This document shows, one piece after another, positions 8,420 to 16,594 of a stretch of 64,000 nucleotides of DNA. A program made the translations under genes and the position numbers. Each line of letters begins with the position of its first letter. Position 1 is the stretch's first letter. The notes beneath the pieces are model-generated. The model was not told where the DNA came from. It ran no database searches and worked only from the letters and a program-made list of their open reading frames with translations. The stretch comes from Nocardioides rotundus (GTDB lineage Bacteria > Actinomycetota > Actinomycetes > Propionibacteriales > Nocardioidaceae), in assembly GCF_019931675.1 (NCBI RefSeq), contig NZ_CP082922.1, positions 682,001-746,000 on the forward strand, given 5' to 3'.

Positions 8420-9505
8420 ATGGCGAAAGCACCCGAGGTGATGGTGGACGCCGGGCTGCACGAGGTCCGGGTGACCTCGCCGGACCGGGTGATCTACCCC
8501 GCGACCGAGAAGACCGGAGAGGTCACCAAGCTGGAGGTGGTCAAGTACGTGGTCTCCGTCGGCGCCGCGCTGATGATGGCGCTGCGCGACCGGCCGACCG
8601 CGCTGGAGCGCTGGCCCGACGGCGTGCACCCGGGCATGCGGCTGGCCCAGGGGCCGCAGGACAAGGACGCCGACGCGTTCTACCAGAAGCGGGTGATGAA
8701 GGGCGCTCCCGACTATGTCGAGACCGTCGAGATCACCTTCCCGTCGGGCCGGAAGGCCTCGGAGATCTGCCCGACGGAGATCGCCGTCCCCGCGTGGTGC
8801 GCGCAGATGGGCACCATCACCTTCCACCCGTGGCCGGTGACCCGCGCCGACGTGGACCACCCCGACGAGCTGCGGATCGACCTGGACCCCCAGCCCGGCA
8901 CGACCTTCGCCGACGTGGTCCGGGTGGCCGGCGTCGCGCGCCAGCTGTTGATGGACCTCGGGCTCACCGGCTTCTGCAAGACGTCGGGCAACCGGGGCGT
9001 GCACATCTACGTGCGGATCGAGACCCGCTGGGACTTCACCGACGTGCGGCACGCGGCGATCGCCTTCGGTCGCGAGCTGGAGAAGCGCGACCCGGGCGTC
9101 ACCACGGCCTGGTGGAAGGAGGAGCGCGGCGAGCGGGTGTTCGTCGACTACAACCAGAACACCCGCGACCGCACCATCGCCTCGGCGTACTCCCTGCGGC
9201 CGCTGCCGGGCGCCCCGGTCTCCACCCCGCTGCCGTGGGAGGAGCTGGCCGAGCTGAAGGACCCGTCCACGCTCAACCTCTTCACCGTCCCCGACCGGCT
9301 GCTGAAGCAGGGCGACCCCTGGGCGATGCTGGACTCGACCGCCCACGACCTCACGCCGCTGCTGGATCTGTGGGAGCAGAACCCGGTCGAGCTCAACTAT
9401 CCGCCCGACCACCCCAAGATGCCCGGCGAGCCCCCGCGGGTGCAGCCCTCGAAGAAGGTCGCGTCCCACTGGGACGAGAACGGCAACCGGATCGACGGCG
9501 CCTGA
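8420..9505 (+). CDS. Stand-alone LigD-type polymerase (PolDom, NHEJ primase-polymerase)
   Basis: 361 residues, matching the archaeo-eukaryotic-primase-like polymerase domain of LigD without nuclease or ligase parts. Visible motifs: TSPDRVIYPA at the N-terminus, AFYQKRVMKGAP, PDELRIDLDPQPG (the metal-binding DxD), and KTSGNRGVHIYVRI (nucleotide-binding). LPWEELAELKDPSTLNLFTVPDRL is the conserved C-terminal part. Such proteins fill gaps and add ribonucleotides during non-homologous end joining. The matching ATP-dependent ligase gene lies about 7 kb away at 16595-17686. No Ku gene is in the window. Divergent from msrB with 19 bp between start codons. Confidence 0.9.
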   Translation: MAKAPEVMVDAGLHEVRVTSPDRVIYPATEKTGEVTKLEVVKYVVSVGAALMMALRDRPTALERWPDGVHPGMRLAQGPQDKDADAFYQKRVMKGAPDYVETVEITFPSGRKASEICPTEIAVPAWCAQMGTITFHPWPVTRADVDHPDELRIDLDPQPGTTFADVVRVAGVARQLLMDLGLTGFCKTSGNRGVHIYVRIETRWDFTDVRHAAIAFGRELEKRDPGVTTAWWKEERGERVFVDYNQNTRDRTIASAYSLRPLPGAPVSTPLPWEELAELKDPSTLNLFTVPDRLLKQGDPWAMLDSTAHDLTPLLDLWEQNPVELNYPPDHPKMPGEPPRVQPSKKVASHWDENGNRIDGA

Positions 9506-12286
9506 TCAGCCGGTTCCGAAGACCTGGACCTCCCACAGCGAGTAGCCCGACCAGGTCGCGGCCGAGGTGCCCAGGACCCGCACGTAGCGGGCCTGCCGGG
9601 CCGCGAAGGTCGTGCGCTGGGTGCCCGGAGCCGAGGCGGACACGGTCGCGGCGGTGGTCCAGTTCGTTCCGTCCGTGGAGGTCTGGATGGAGAACTGGCG
9701 GGCGTAGGCCGACGCCCAGGACGTCACCACGGTGTCGACGGCCCTGGTCGAGCCCAGGTCCACCCGCCACCACTGGGTGCCGGACCCGCTGGAGGCCCAG
9801 CGGGTGCTCATGCTCCCGTCGTTGGCCTTCGGCGCGGTGTTGGAGGAGAACCAGGCGACGCTGGAGGCAGTCGCGGGCTTGTTCAGCGCCAGGTTGACCG
9901 GTGTCGCGTTCACGGTCACGGTCACCGAGTCGGCTGGACTGTCGGTCTTGCCGTCGTTGACGACGAGCGCGAACGTGAGCGCCCCCGCGGTGGAGGGAGC
10001 CGTGAAGCTCGGCTTCGCCGTGGTCGGGTTGGCCAGGGTCACGGCGGGACCGCCGGTCTGGGTCCAGCGATAGGACAGTGGCGAGCCGTCGGGGTCGCGG
10101 CTGGCCGTGCCGTCCAGCGTCACCGTGGTCCCCGGTGTGACCGTCCGGTCGGCGCCCGCGTTGGCCACCGGCGGCGAGTCGACCGGGGCGGCGTCCGTGC
10201 CGAACACCTGCACCTCCCACAGGGAGTATCCGTAGGCCGTGGCCCGGGTAACGCCCTTGATCCGGACATACCTGGCCGTGCGGGGAGCGAACGTGGTGCG
10301 CTGCGTGCCCGGCGCGCTCGCGGTCACGGTCGCGGCGGTCGTGAAGGTGACCCCGTCGGTCGAGGTCTGCACCTCGTAGGTCCGGGCGTAGGCCGCCTCC
10401 CAGGACGCGACCACCGTGTCGATCGTCGTCGCGGACCCGAGGTCCACCTGCCACCACTGGTCCTCGCTGCGCTCGGAGGACCACCGGGTCGTCGTACTCC
10501 CGTCCACCGCGTTGCCGGGGGTGAACTGGGTCCCGGCCTCCACGCTCGACGCGGTCGCCGGCTTGTTCAAGGCCAGGTTCACCGGGGCGGGCGGAGCGTC
10601 GAACCGCACCATGCTCGCCACGGACGGGACGCCCTGGTCGTTCGTCGCGAAGAGCATGTAGTAGCCCGGGGGCGTGGTCGCCGCCGATGCCGGGGTGGTC
10701 ACGTTCAGCGTCGTGCCCGAGGTGGTGAAGGACAGCGGGACGTAGCGCTGGCCCTGGTCCACCCCGTGTGTCGGGGCGCCGAGTCGCACCAGGCCCAGCT
10801 TCCGGATCGAGCCGGCTTCCGGCGAGGTCGCGGTGAACGGGTCGCCGACCTTCACCGAGCCGGGCACTCCCGACATGGTCGGGCGGGGAGCGAGCTCGCC
10901 GCTGCCGTCCTTCTTGAAGAGGTACGGCGGGGTGAAGTACTCGAAGTTCTTCTCCAGGTAGCCGTTCTTCACGCAGCTCCCGCAGATCCCGCCCCCGCCC
11001 TTGAGCACCCTCCCGTCGGGGAGCAGCGACGCGCTGGAGTGGTACTCCCGGATGCGGGCCGCGCTCGCCAGCGTGGTCCACGCCCCCGTGGCCGGATCCC
11101 ACCGCTCGGCGGCGAAGACCGGGTTCTGCAGGTCGACGAGACCGTCGACGGACTTGCGCTGACCGCCGGTCGCCAGGACCGATCCGTCGGCGAGGACGGT
11201 CAGGTCGAACTGGCGCCGTGGGAAGGCCATCGGGCTGGTCGAGGAGACACTGGTCCCGCTGCCCGCCGTGTTGACCACCACCGCGCTCCGGGTGGGCACC
11301 TGGGTCTGCCCGTCCTCGGTCACGCTGCCGCCGCCGGCGACCAGCGTCCGGTCGGGGGCGTACATCGCGAAGCTGCCGTAGTCGCGCCAGATGCCGTCCC
11401 GGGTGCGGGTGGCCTCCAGCGTCCCGGCGCCCTCGGTGTTGATGGTGTTCATCGTCTGCCGGGGCCCCACCATCTCGACCCTGCTGTCGCTCCGCCCGAC
11501 CAGGAAGGCGTAGATCCGCTCGGCGAAGGAGGTGAAGCCGGTGAGCGAGCGGTAGGTGCCGTTCGTCTGGTAGACCTCGGCGCGTCCGCTGCCCCCGCCG
11601 ACGATGACCGCCTCCCCGTTGGCGAGCGCGAGGACGGAGGGATACCACCGCTCGGCGGCCATGTCCGGTCCGCGGGACCAGGTCTCGGTCTCCCAGTCGA
11701 AGATGTGCGTCTGCCGGATCCCGTCGAGCGCGGCGTTCTTGTTGCCGCCGACCACGAGGATGTCCCCGTTGGGCAGCTGGGCGTACCCCGCGCAGAAGAT
11801 GTTGTAGCCGTTGACGTCGACCCGCCGGAAGCTGTTGTTCGCCGGGTTCCACACCATGGCGCGGGTGAAGGTGTGGTTGGGGTAGTTCTCGGTCGCGCTG
11901 TCGCCGACGGAGTCCCACACCAGCACCTTGCCGTCGGGCAGCACCGCCTGGAAGACGGGGACGACCTCGGTGGGCAGCACCGGGCTCCAGGCGCCGGACT
12001 GCCCCGGGTCGGCCGCCACCGCCGCGCCCATCGAGGCGCGATCGCGGACGTCCTGCGTCCTCCGGAGGGGAGCGAGCCGGCGCTTGTTCGCGGCGGTGTC
12101 CCGTTCGATCGTGCTCATCGGTACGCCGGCCAGGTCAGCCTTGGCGTGTGCCTCCGCCTTCGACGTGTCCGACCCTTCGTGCGCCGAGGCGGGTACGGTG
12201 ACCAGCGCGGCCGCCAGCATCGCGGCCAGCACGGCCGCCGTACGGGTGCGTCGACGGAGTCCTCGAGCAGCAGTGCCGAGCGACAT
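9506..12286 (-). CDS. Secreted galactose oxidase-like copper radical oxidase with discoidin domains
   Basis: 926 residues from ATG 12286, which has a G-rich ribosome-binding site; a longer frame to 12394 lacks a signal peptide at its start. Residues 1-36 are an export signal (RRRTRTAAVLAAMLAAAL...ASA). Residues about 90-585 are a kelch/galactose-oxidase core. Active-site candidates are present: Cys in NIFCAGYAQLPNGD, Tyr in AAERWYPSVLALANG (Cys-Tyr cofactor), Tyr-His in REYHSSASLLPDGRV, and His in PTHGVDQGQRYV; PPGYYMLFATNDQGVPSVA is the DUF1929 end. It is followed by two F5/8 type C (discoidin) domains (about 597-735 and 832-926) flanking a PKD/REJ-like domain (SPPVANAGADRTV). It would oxidise primary alcohols or aldehydes to make H2O2 outside the cell; substrate unknown. 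Confidence 0.88.
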   Translation of the reverse strand: MSLGTAARGLRRRTRTAAVLAAMLAAALVTVPASAHEGSDTSKAEAHAKADLAGVPMSTIERDTAANKRRLAPLRRTQDVRDRASMGAAVAADPGQSGAWSPVLPTEVVPVFQAVLPDGKVLVWDSVGDSATENYPNHTFTRAMVWNPANNSFRRVDVNGYNIFCAGYAQLPNGDILVVGGNKNAALDGIRQTHIFDWETETWSRGPDMAAERWYPSVLALANGEAVIVGGGSGRAEVYQTNGTYRSLTGFTSFAERIYAFLVGRSDSRVEMVGPRQTMNTINTEGAGTLEATRTRDGIWRDYGSFAMYAPDRTLVAGGGSVTEDGQTQVPTRSAVVVNTAGSGTSVSSTSPMAFPRRQFDLTVLADGSVLATGGQRKSVDGLVDLQNPVFAAERWDPATGAWTTLASAARIREYHSSASLLPDGRVLKGGGGICGSCVKNGYLEKNFEYFTPPYLFKKDGSGELAPRPTMSGVPGSVKVGDPFTATSPEAGSIRKLGLVRLGAPTHGVDQGQRYVPLSFTTSGTTLNVTTPASAATTPPGYYMLFATNDQGVPSVASMVRFDAPPAPVNLALNKPATASSVEAGTQFTPGNAVDGSTTTRWSSERSEDQWWQVDLGSATTIDTVVASWEAAYARTYEVQTSTDGVTFTTAATVTASAPGTQRTTFAPRTARYVRIKGVTRATAYGYSLWEVQVFGTDAAPVDSPPVANAGADRTVTPGTTVTLDGTASRDPDGSPLSYRWTQTGGPAVTLANPTTAKPSFTAPSTAGALTFALVVNDGKTDSPADSVTVTVNATPVNLALNKPATASSVAWFSSNTAPKANDGSMSTRWASSGSGTQWWRVDLGSTRAVDTVVTSWASAYARQFSIQTSTDGTNWTTAATVSASAPGTQRTTFAARQARYVRVLGTSAATWSGYSLWEVQVFGTG

Positions 12287-12375
12287 GTGGTCCCCCCCAC
12301 CGTCGACCGAGAGGCCCGTCCCCAGAGGGGCCCATCCCCACGGGCTCACGTCATCGTGTTCGGCCGACCGCTCGG

Positions 12376-12381
12376 ATAGTA
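12376..12381 (-). promoter_or_regulatory. Possible -10 box for the oxidase gene
   Basis: On the minus strand this reads TACTAT, about 90 bp upstream of the ATG at 12286, in a region otherwise free of genes. No convincing -35 hexamer is visible, so this is only a candidate. Confidence 0.3.
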
Positions 12382-12421
12382 GGGCGGCGCGCACCCTTTC
12401 GTGTAGGAGCCGAAAGTCTCG

Positions 12422-12560
12422 GCTCTTCCGGCTCAGACGCGGACCGGATGGGCGCTTCGCCGGAACCCGCTCGTTCCTCGCTCTTCCGGCTCAGACGCCG
12501 ATCCGATGGGCGCTTCGCCGGAAACCGCTCGTTCCTCGCTCTTCCGGCTCAGACGCCGGA
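12422..12560 (+). repeat. 58-bp tandem repeat, 2.4 copies
   Basis: Copies begin with GCTCTTCCGGCTCAGACGC at 12422, 12480 and 12538 (third partial). Copies 1 and 2 differ at a few positions. The last partial copy runs into the 3' end of the gene ending at 12549, so the repeat overlaps its final codons. A 16-mer of the unit (CCGCTCGTTCCTCGCT, at 12467 and 12525) recurs at 20673 beside the tRNA-Gln islet. Confidence 0.9.
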
Positions 12561-13106
12561 AACCCCCTCGCCGCCGCCCGCCTGCTCGTCGAAGCTCTCG
12601 TGCTCGAGCAGATGGAGGACGGGGACGCCGAGCTTGCGGCGGGCCCGGCTGGTCCAGTCGACGTGGAAGAACTCCGAGACCACGTGTGGGCTGGTCAGCA
12701 CGATCGCCTCGCGTGCGTCCACCTCGGTGACCTTGGCCGCGAGCGTGTCCACGGGGGAGTCGCTGGTCAGGTTGCCGCGGACCACGGCGCCGGTCGACTC
12801 CAGGTGCGCGATGGTGTCCTTGAGCTCCTCGTTGGCGCGGTCCAGGCACTCGCGGCGGGCGGCGGCGATCTCCTCGTCGGTGACCGCCATCGGGGCGGCG
12901 AGCACCTCGCCGCCGGCCAGCGTCCCCATCGAGGACTCGATCCGGGCCGCGGCGTCCTCCAGCGGGAGGATCACGTGGTAGACGACCTGGTCGGCGATGT
13001 CCTCGTGCAGGGAGTGCACCTGGGCCGCGTCGGCGGCGCTCAGCTCGTGCTCCACAAGCAGCACCACGTCGTAGGTGCCGATGCCGTCGTCGATCCGGTC
13101 GTTCAT
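12549..13106 (-). CDS. Hypothetical protein, universal-stress-like fold suspected
   Basis: 185 residues; I do not recognise a named family. The N-terminus TYDVVLLVEHELSAADAAQVHSL, an acidic helix-rich middle (EEIAAARRECLDRANEELKDTIAHLE) and a later REAIVLTSPHVVSEFFHVDWTSRARRKLGVPVLHLLEH give an alternating strand-helix pattern like USP or nucleotide-binding Rossmann-type proteins: a late strand is followed by a helix, then GVPVLHLLEH as the last strand. No signal peptide or membrane segment. The C-terminal EQAGGGEGVSGV falls inside the 58-bp tandem repeat at 12422-12560, so the C-terminus may have been altered by repeat growth. Separated by 42 bp from the downstream-oriented ABC cluster; possible co-transcription is unclear. 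Confidence 0.7.
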   Translation of the reverse strand: MNDRIDDGIGTYDVVLLVEHELSAADAAQVHSLHEDIADQVVYHVILPLEDAAARIESSMGTLAGGEVLAAPMAVTDEEIAAARRECLDRANEELKDTIAHLESTGAVVRGNLTSDSPVDTLAAKVTEVDAREAIVLTSPHVVSEFFHVDWTSRARRKLGVPVLHLLEHESFDEQAGGGEGVSGV

Positions 13107-13148
13107 GTCTGAGTCCTCCTCGCGGCCAGGACGAACCTGGTCACCAAT

Positions 13149-13850
13149 CTACTCCTCGCCGGTCAGTGCGAAGGAGCGAAGCCGGTCGCCAGCGAACCAC
13201 ACTCCGGCCAGGGTCACGACCACCGACGCCCCGATCGCCCACGGCAGGTTGACCGGGTCGACCAGCTGGTCGGACACCTCATGCCCGACCCGGATGCCCC
13301 ACTGGCCGATGCTCAGCCACGCGACGCCGGACAGCAGCCCGCCGAGCAGCCCCTCCCACAGCAGCACGAACAGCAGGCCGACCACCACGGCGTGCCGGGT
13401 GACCGCGGAGAGTGCCAGGAACAGAGCCGAGTACGCCGTCCCGGCCACCGCGCCGGCCACGGTCCAGGCCAGCGCCACCCGCGCGTCCCCGACGATCAGC
13501 CCCGAGGCCAGCAGCGAGCCCGCGCCGACGACCATCGTGGCCGCCCAGGCGACGACCCACTTGGAGAGAGCCACCGTGTGCCGACTGACCGGCTTGGACA
13601 GCAGGTAGACGATCGATCCGTCGTCCACCTCCGGGCCGAGGACCGAGGAGGTCGCCAGCAACGCGACCAGCGGCAGGACCAGTGGGTAGGCCAGGGTCGC
13701 GATCATCGACCAGCCGACCTCCGGGTCGTCGGTCAGCCGGTTGACCAGGACGGTCAGGGCGATCATCAGCACGGGGAAGGCCAGGAGCAGCCAGAACCGT
13801 CGGCGGCCCAGGAGGGCCTGCAGGGCGAGCCGGGAGATCGTGCCGTTCAT
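13149..13850 (-). CDS. ABC-2 type transporter permease
   Basis: 233 residues with about six membrane segments (for example FWLLLAFPVLMIALTVLV and YPLVLPLVALLATSSVLG). DDGSIVYLLSKPVSRHTVALSKWVVA is the typical ABC-2/NosY-like cytoplasmic segment (YLLSKPVSR). It would form the membrane part of an exporter with the ATPase encoded at 13847-14761; the genes overlap by ATGA. This is the last gene of a four-gene operon of two ATPase/permease pairs reading on the minus strand. Substrate unknown. Confidence 0.85.
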   Translation of the reverse strand: MNGTISRLALQALLGRRRFWLLLAFPVLMIALTVLVNRLTDDPEVGWSMIATLAYPLVLPLVALLATSSVLGPEVDDGSIVYLLSKPVSRHTVALSKWVVAWAATMVVGAGSLLASGLIVGDARVALAWTVAGAVAGTAYSALFLALSAVTRHAVVVGLLFVLLWEGLLGGLLSGVAWLSIGQWGIRVGHEVSDQLVDPVNLPWAIGASVVVTLAGVWFAGDRLRSFALTGEE

Positions 13851-14761
13851 CGCGTCACCAGGTAGGAGAAGACGCTCTCCAGCGACTCGTCGCTGGGGGA
13901 GAGCTCGAACAGGGTCAGGCCGTGGCTGCGGGCCAAGCGGGGAAGCGCGGCGGCGAAGGACCCGAGATCGCTGACCTGCACGTCCAGCCCCTGCTCCGCG
14001 CGCAACCGCGCCGCCTGCACCGACGGCAGCGCGATCAGCGCGGCGGCGAGCGCCCGGTCGTCGCTGGAGACGATGTCGTACTGCACCGGCCGGTCCGTCA
14101 TCAGCCGCCGGATCGCGCCGAAGTCGCCGGAGGCGGCGTGCCGGCCGGAGACCACCACCTCGATGTGCCGGGCCAACCGCTCGACCTCCTCCAGGATGTG
14201 GGAGGAGAACAGCACCGTGCGGCCCTCGTCGCCGAGCTGCCTCAGCAGGTCCATCAACTGCATCCGCTGACGAGGATCGACGCCGTTGAAGGGCTCGTCC
14301 AGCAGCAGTACGGCGGGGTCGTGCACCAGGGCGGCCGCGATCTTGACCCGCTGCCGCATGCCCTTGGAGTAGGTGTCCAGTCGCCGCTGCGCGGGCTCGA
14401 CCATGTCGACCACGCCGAGGATCCGCTCGGTCGCCCCGGCCGGGTCCGGCAGCCGCTGCAGGTCGGCGTTGGCGCGGACGAACTGCCGCCCGGTGAGGTA
14501 GCCGAAGCTGAGCTCCCGCTCGGGGACCAGACCGATCTTGCGATAGGCGTCGGTGTGCCGCCACACCGGCTCGCCGTCCAGCGTGACCGTGCCCGCGGAT
14601 GGCGGGAGGAAGCCCGACATCATCGCCATGAGCGTGGTCTTGCCGGCTCCGTTGGGGCCGAGCAGCCCGGTCACCCCCGGCCCGATGGTCATCGACACGT
14701 CGTTGACCGCCACCACGTTGCCGAACCAGCGCGACACGTTGTCCAGGATCAGCTCGCTCAC
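13847..14761 (-). CDS. ABC transporter ATP-binding protein
   Basis: 304 residues. Walker A GPNGAGKTT, signature YSKGMRQRV and Walker B VLLLDEPFNGVDP are all intact, with the switch His in FSSHILEEVERL. The C-terminal region (DRPVQYDIVSSDDRALAAAL...) is the accessory domain usual in CcmA/NatA-type exporters. GTG start at 14761 overlaps the stop of the upstream permease gene (GTGA); a longer frame to 14893 lies inside that permease and was rejected. Energises the permease encoded immediately downstream, with which it overlaps by ATGA. Confidence 0.92.
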   Translation of the reverse strand: MSELILDNVSRWFGNVVAVNDVSMTIGPGVTGLLGPNGAGKTTLMAMMSGFLPPSAGTVTLDGEPVWRHTDAYRKIGLVPERELSFGYLTGRQFVRANADLQRLPDPAGATERILGVVDMVEPAQRRLDTYSKGMRQRVKIAAALVHDPAVLLLDEPFNGVDPRQRMQLMDLLRQLGDEGRTVLFSSHILEEVERLARHIEVVVSGRHAASGDFGAIRRLMTDRPVQYDIVSSDDRALAAALIALPSVQAARLRAEQGLDVQVSDLGSFAAALPRLARSHGLTLFELSPSDESLESVFSYLVTR

Positions 14762-15633
14762 CGGGCGCCCACTTTCCGGAACCGCGCCACCAGGGCCCAC
14801 AGGCAGCCCGCGACCAGGAGCGCGGAGACGGCGAGGTAGGCCGCCGGCCAGGCGCCCTCCAGGGGCGTGAGGTTGCTGGCCCCGGCGCCCCATGCCTCGG
14901 AGAGGCCGTTGTGCAGGGCCCAGGGGGAGAACAGACCGGCGATCTCGCCGACGTGGGCCAGGCCCTCGGCGCCGGACAGGCCCTGGATGATCGCGACGAT
15001 GCCCGATCCGACGATGAGCACGATGATCGAGGTGACCACCGCGAAGCCGCGGCGCAGGGCGACCGAGGAGATCACCCCGGTGATCCCCGCCAGCATGGCG
15101 GCGAGCAGGACCTGGAGGAGCAGGGAGAGGAGGAAGTCCGGCGTCTGCTCCCCGGCGTCCAGGCCGGCCAGCAGACCGCCGACGTAGAGCACCACCACCG
15201 GCAGCATCGTGAAGATCAGGATCGCCACCGCCAGGGAGGCCCAGCGAGTGAGGGCGAACAGGGTGGAGGAGAGCGGCCTGGCCGCGTAGAGCACGATCGA
15301 GCGGTAGCGCAGGTCCCGCGAGAACAGCACGGGCGCCTGGGCCGCCGCGAACAGGCTGACCAGGACCTGGAACTGGCTGGGGTACTGCCCGTAGGTGAAC
15401 GGCAGCTCGGATAGCCCGACCAGGGTCAGCACACCGACGATGACCAGTGCCGGCAGCAGGGTGACGGTCAACAGCAGGAACGGCAGCACCTTCGAGCGAC
15501 CGGAGCGACCCAGGCCGTAGGCGTGCTTGAGGCCGATGACGAAGAGCGCCCGGGCGATCGCGGGCGTGGACTCGCGGGGGCCGCCGTACCCCCGGTAGCC
15601 GAGGTCGTGGATGACGCCGGTGCGCTCAGCCAT
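14758..15633 (-). CDS. ABC-2 type transporter permease
   Basis: 291 residues with six hydrophobic segments, for example VLPFLLLTVTLLPALVIVGVLTL and IIVLIVGSGIVAIIQGL. The N-terminus IHDLGYRGYGGPRESTPAIARAL is a conserved opening of actinobacterial ABC-2 permeases. LRYRSIVLYAARPLSSTLFALTRW is the cytoplasmic coupling region. It overlaps the upstream ATPase gene by 8 bp and the downstream one by 4 bp, so all four ABC genes form one operon. Partner of the ATPase at 15626-16576. Confidence 0.85.
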   Translation of the reverse strand: MAERTGVIHDLGYRGYGGPRESTPAIARALFVIGLKHAYGLGRSGRSKVLPFLLLTVTLLPALVIVGVLTLVGLSELPFTYGQYPSQFQVLVSLFAAAQAPVLFSRDLRYRSIVLYAARPLSSTLFALTRWASLAVAILIFTMLPVVVLYVGGLLAGLDAGEQTPDFLLSLLLQVLLAAMLAGITGVISSVALRRGFAVVTSIIVLIVGSGIVAIIQGLSGAEGLAHVGEIAGLFSPWALHNGLSEAWGAGASNLTPLEGAWPAAYLAVSALLVAGCLWALVARFRKVGAR

Positions 15634-16576
15634 GGGTGCCCGCCTCCAAGAACACGTCCTCCAGGTGGCTCTGGTCGGGTTGCAGCCGCACTAGCGCCAG
15701 GCCCAGGTCGTCGGCAGTGTCGCGGACCAGGTCGTGGACCGCCATGTCCTCCGACGGCGGCTCGATCGCGACCATCTGGGCGCGTGGACGGCAGGTCAGG
15801 CCGGCGGCGGCCAGCGCCTCGCCGAGCCGGTCGCGCTCCTCGTCCCCGCCCAGCACCTCCACGAGGAGGGCTCCGTTGCGCTGCAGGAAGTCGGCGGTGG
15901 CGCTGGAGCGCAGCAGCCGGCCGCCGTCGAGCACGACGACGTGGTCGCTCACCCGCTCCAGCTCGCCGAGCAGGTGGGAGCTGACCAGCACCGCGATCCC
16001 GAAGTCGCGGCCGATCCGGCGCACCAGCTGCAGCATCTCGGTGCGCGACGCGGGGTCCAGCCCGTTGGTCGGCTCGTCGAGGAAGACCAGCTGTGGGTCG
16101 TGGACCAGCGCCTGCGCGAGCTTGGCGCGCTGCTTCATCCCGGTGGAGTAGCCGCCCATCTGGCGGTAGCGCTCCTCGTCCAGGCCGACATGACGGAGTA
16201 CGTCGGCCGCCCGCTCGCGCGCGGCGGTCGCCGGCAGTCCGGACATCCGGCCCATGTGGACGACGAAGTCGCTGGCGCTGACGTCGGGCGGCAGGCAGTC
16301 GTGCTCGGGCATGTAGCCGACCACCCGGCGGATCTGGGAGGACTCGCGCGCGATGTCGTGACCCAGCACGCTGGCCGTTCCGGATGTCGGCTCCAGGAGC
16401 CCGAGCAGGATCTTGATCAGCGTCGACTTGCCCGCACCGTTCGCGCCGACGAGGCCGGTGACGCCGTCGCCGACGTCGATGCTCAGGTCGGTCAGCGCCT
16501 GCACCTGTCCGAACCTCTTGGTCAGGCCCGCGGTGCTGATCACCCGCCGGCCGGCCAACTCCCCCGTCTGTGTCAT
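15626..16576 (-). CDS. ABC transporter ATP-binding protein
   Basis: 316 residues and first gene of the four-gene ABC operon. Walker A GANGAGKST, Q-loop region GYMPEHDCLPPDVSA, signature YSTGMKQRAK, Walker B LVFLDEPTNGLDP and SSHLLGELERV are intact. The C-terminal tail (ERDRLGEALAAAGLTC...LVRLQPDQSHLEDVFLEA) is the standard DUF4162-like end of export ATPases. The two ATPases of the operon are clearly paralogous but not identical, suggesting two exporters or one heteromeric exporter. Substrate unknown. Stop of the upstream ligase gene is 18 bp away, so read-through from the ligase is possible. Confidence 0.92.
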   Translation of the reverse strand: MTQTGELAGRRVISTAGLTKRFGQVQALTDLSIDVGDGVTGLVGANGAGKSTLIKILLGLLEPTSGTASVLGHDIARESSQIRRVVGYMPEHDCLPPDVSASDFVVHMGRMSGLPATAARERAADVLRHVGLDEERYRQMGGYSTGMKQRAKLAQALVHDPQLVFLDEPTNGLDPASRTEMLQLVRRIGRDFGIAVLVSSHLLGELERVSDHVVVLDGGRLLRSSATADFLQRNGALLVEVLGGDEERDRLGEALAAAGLTCRPRAQMVAIEPPSEDMAVHDLVRDTADDLGLALVRLQPDQSHLEDVFLEAGTHG

Positions 16577-16594
16577 CGCGGTCAGGCTAACGGC

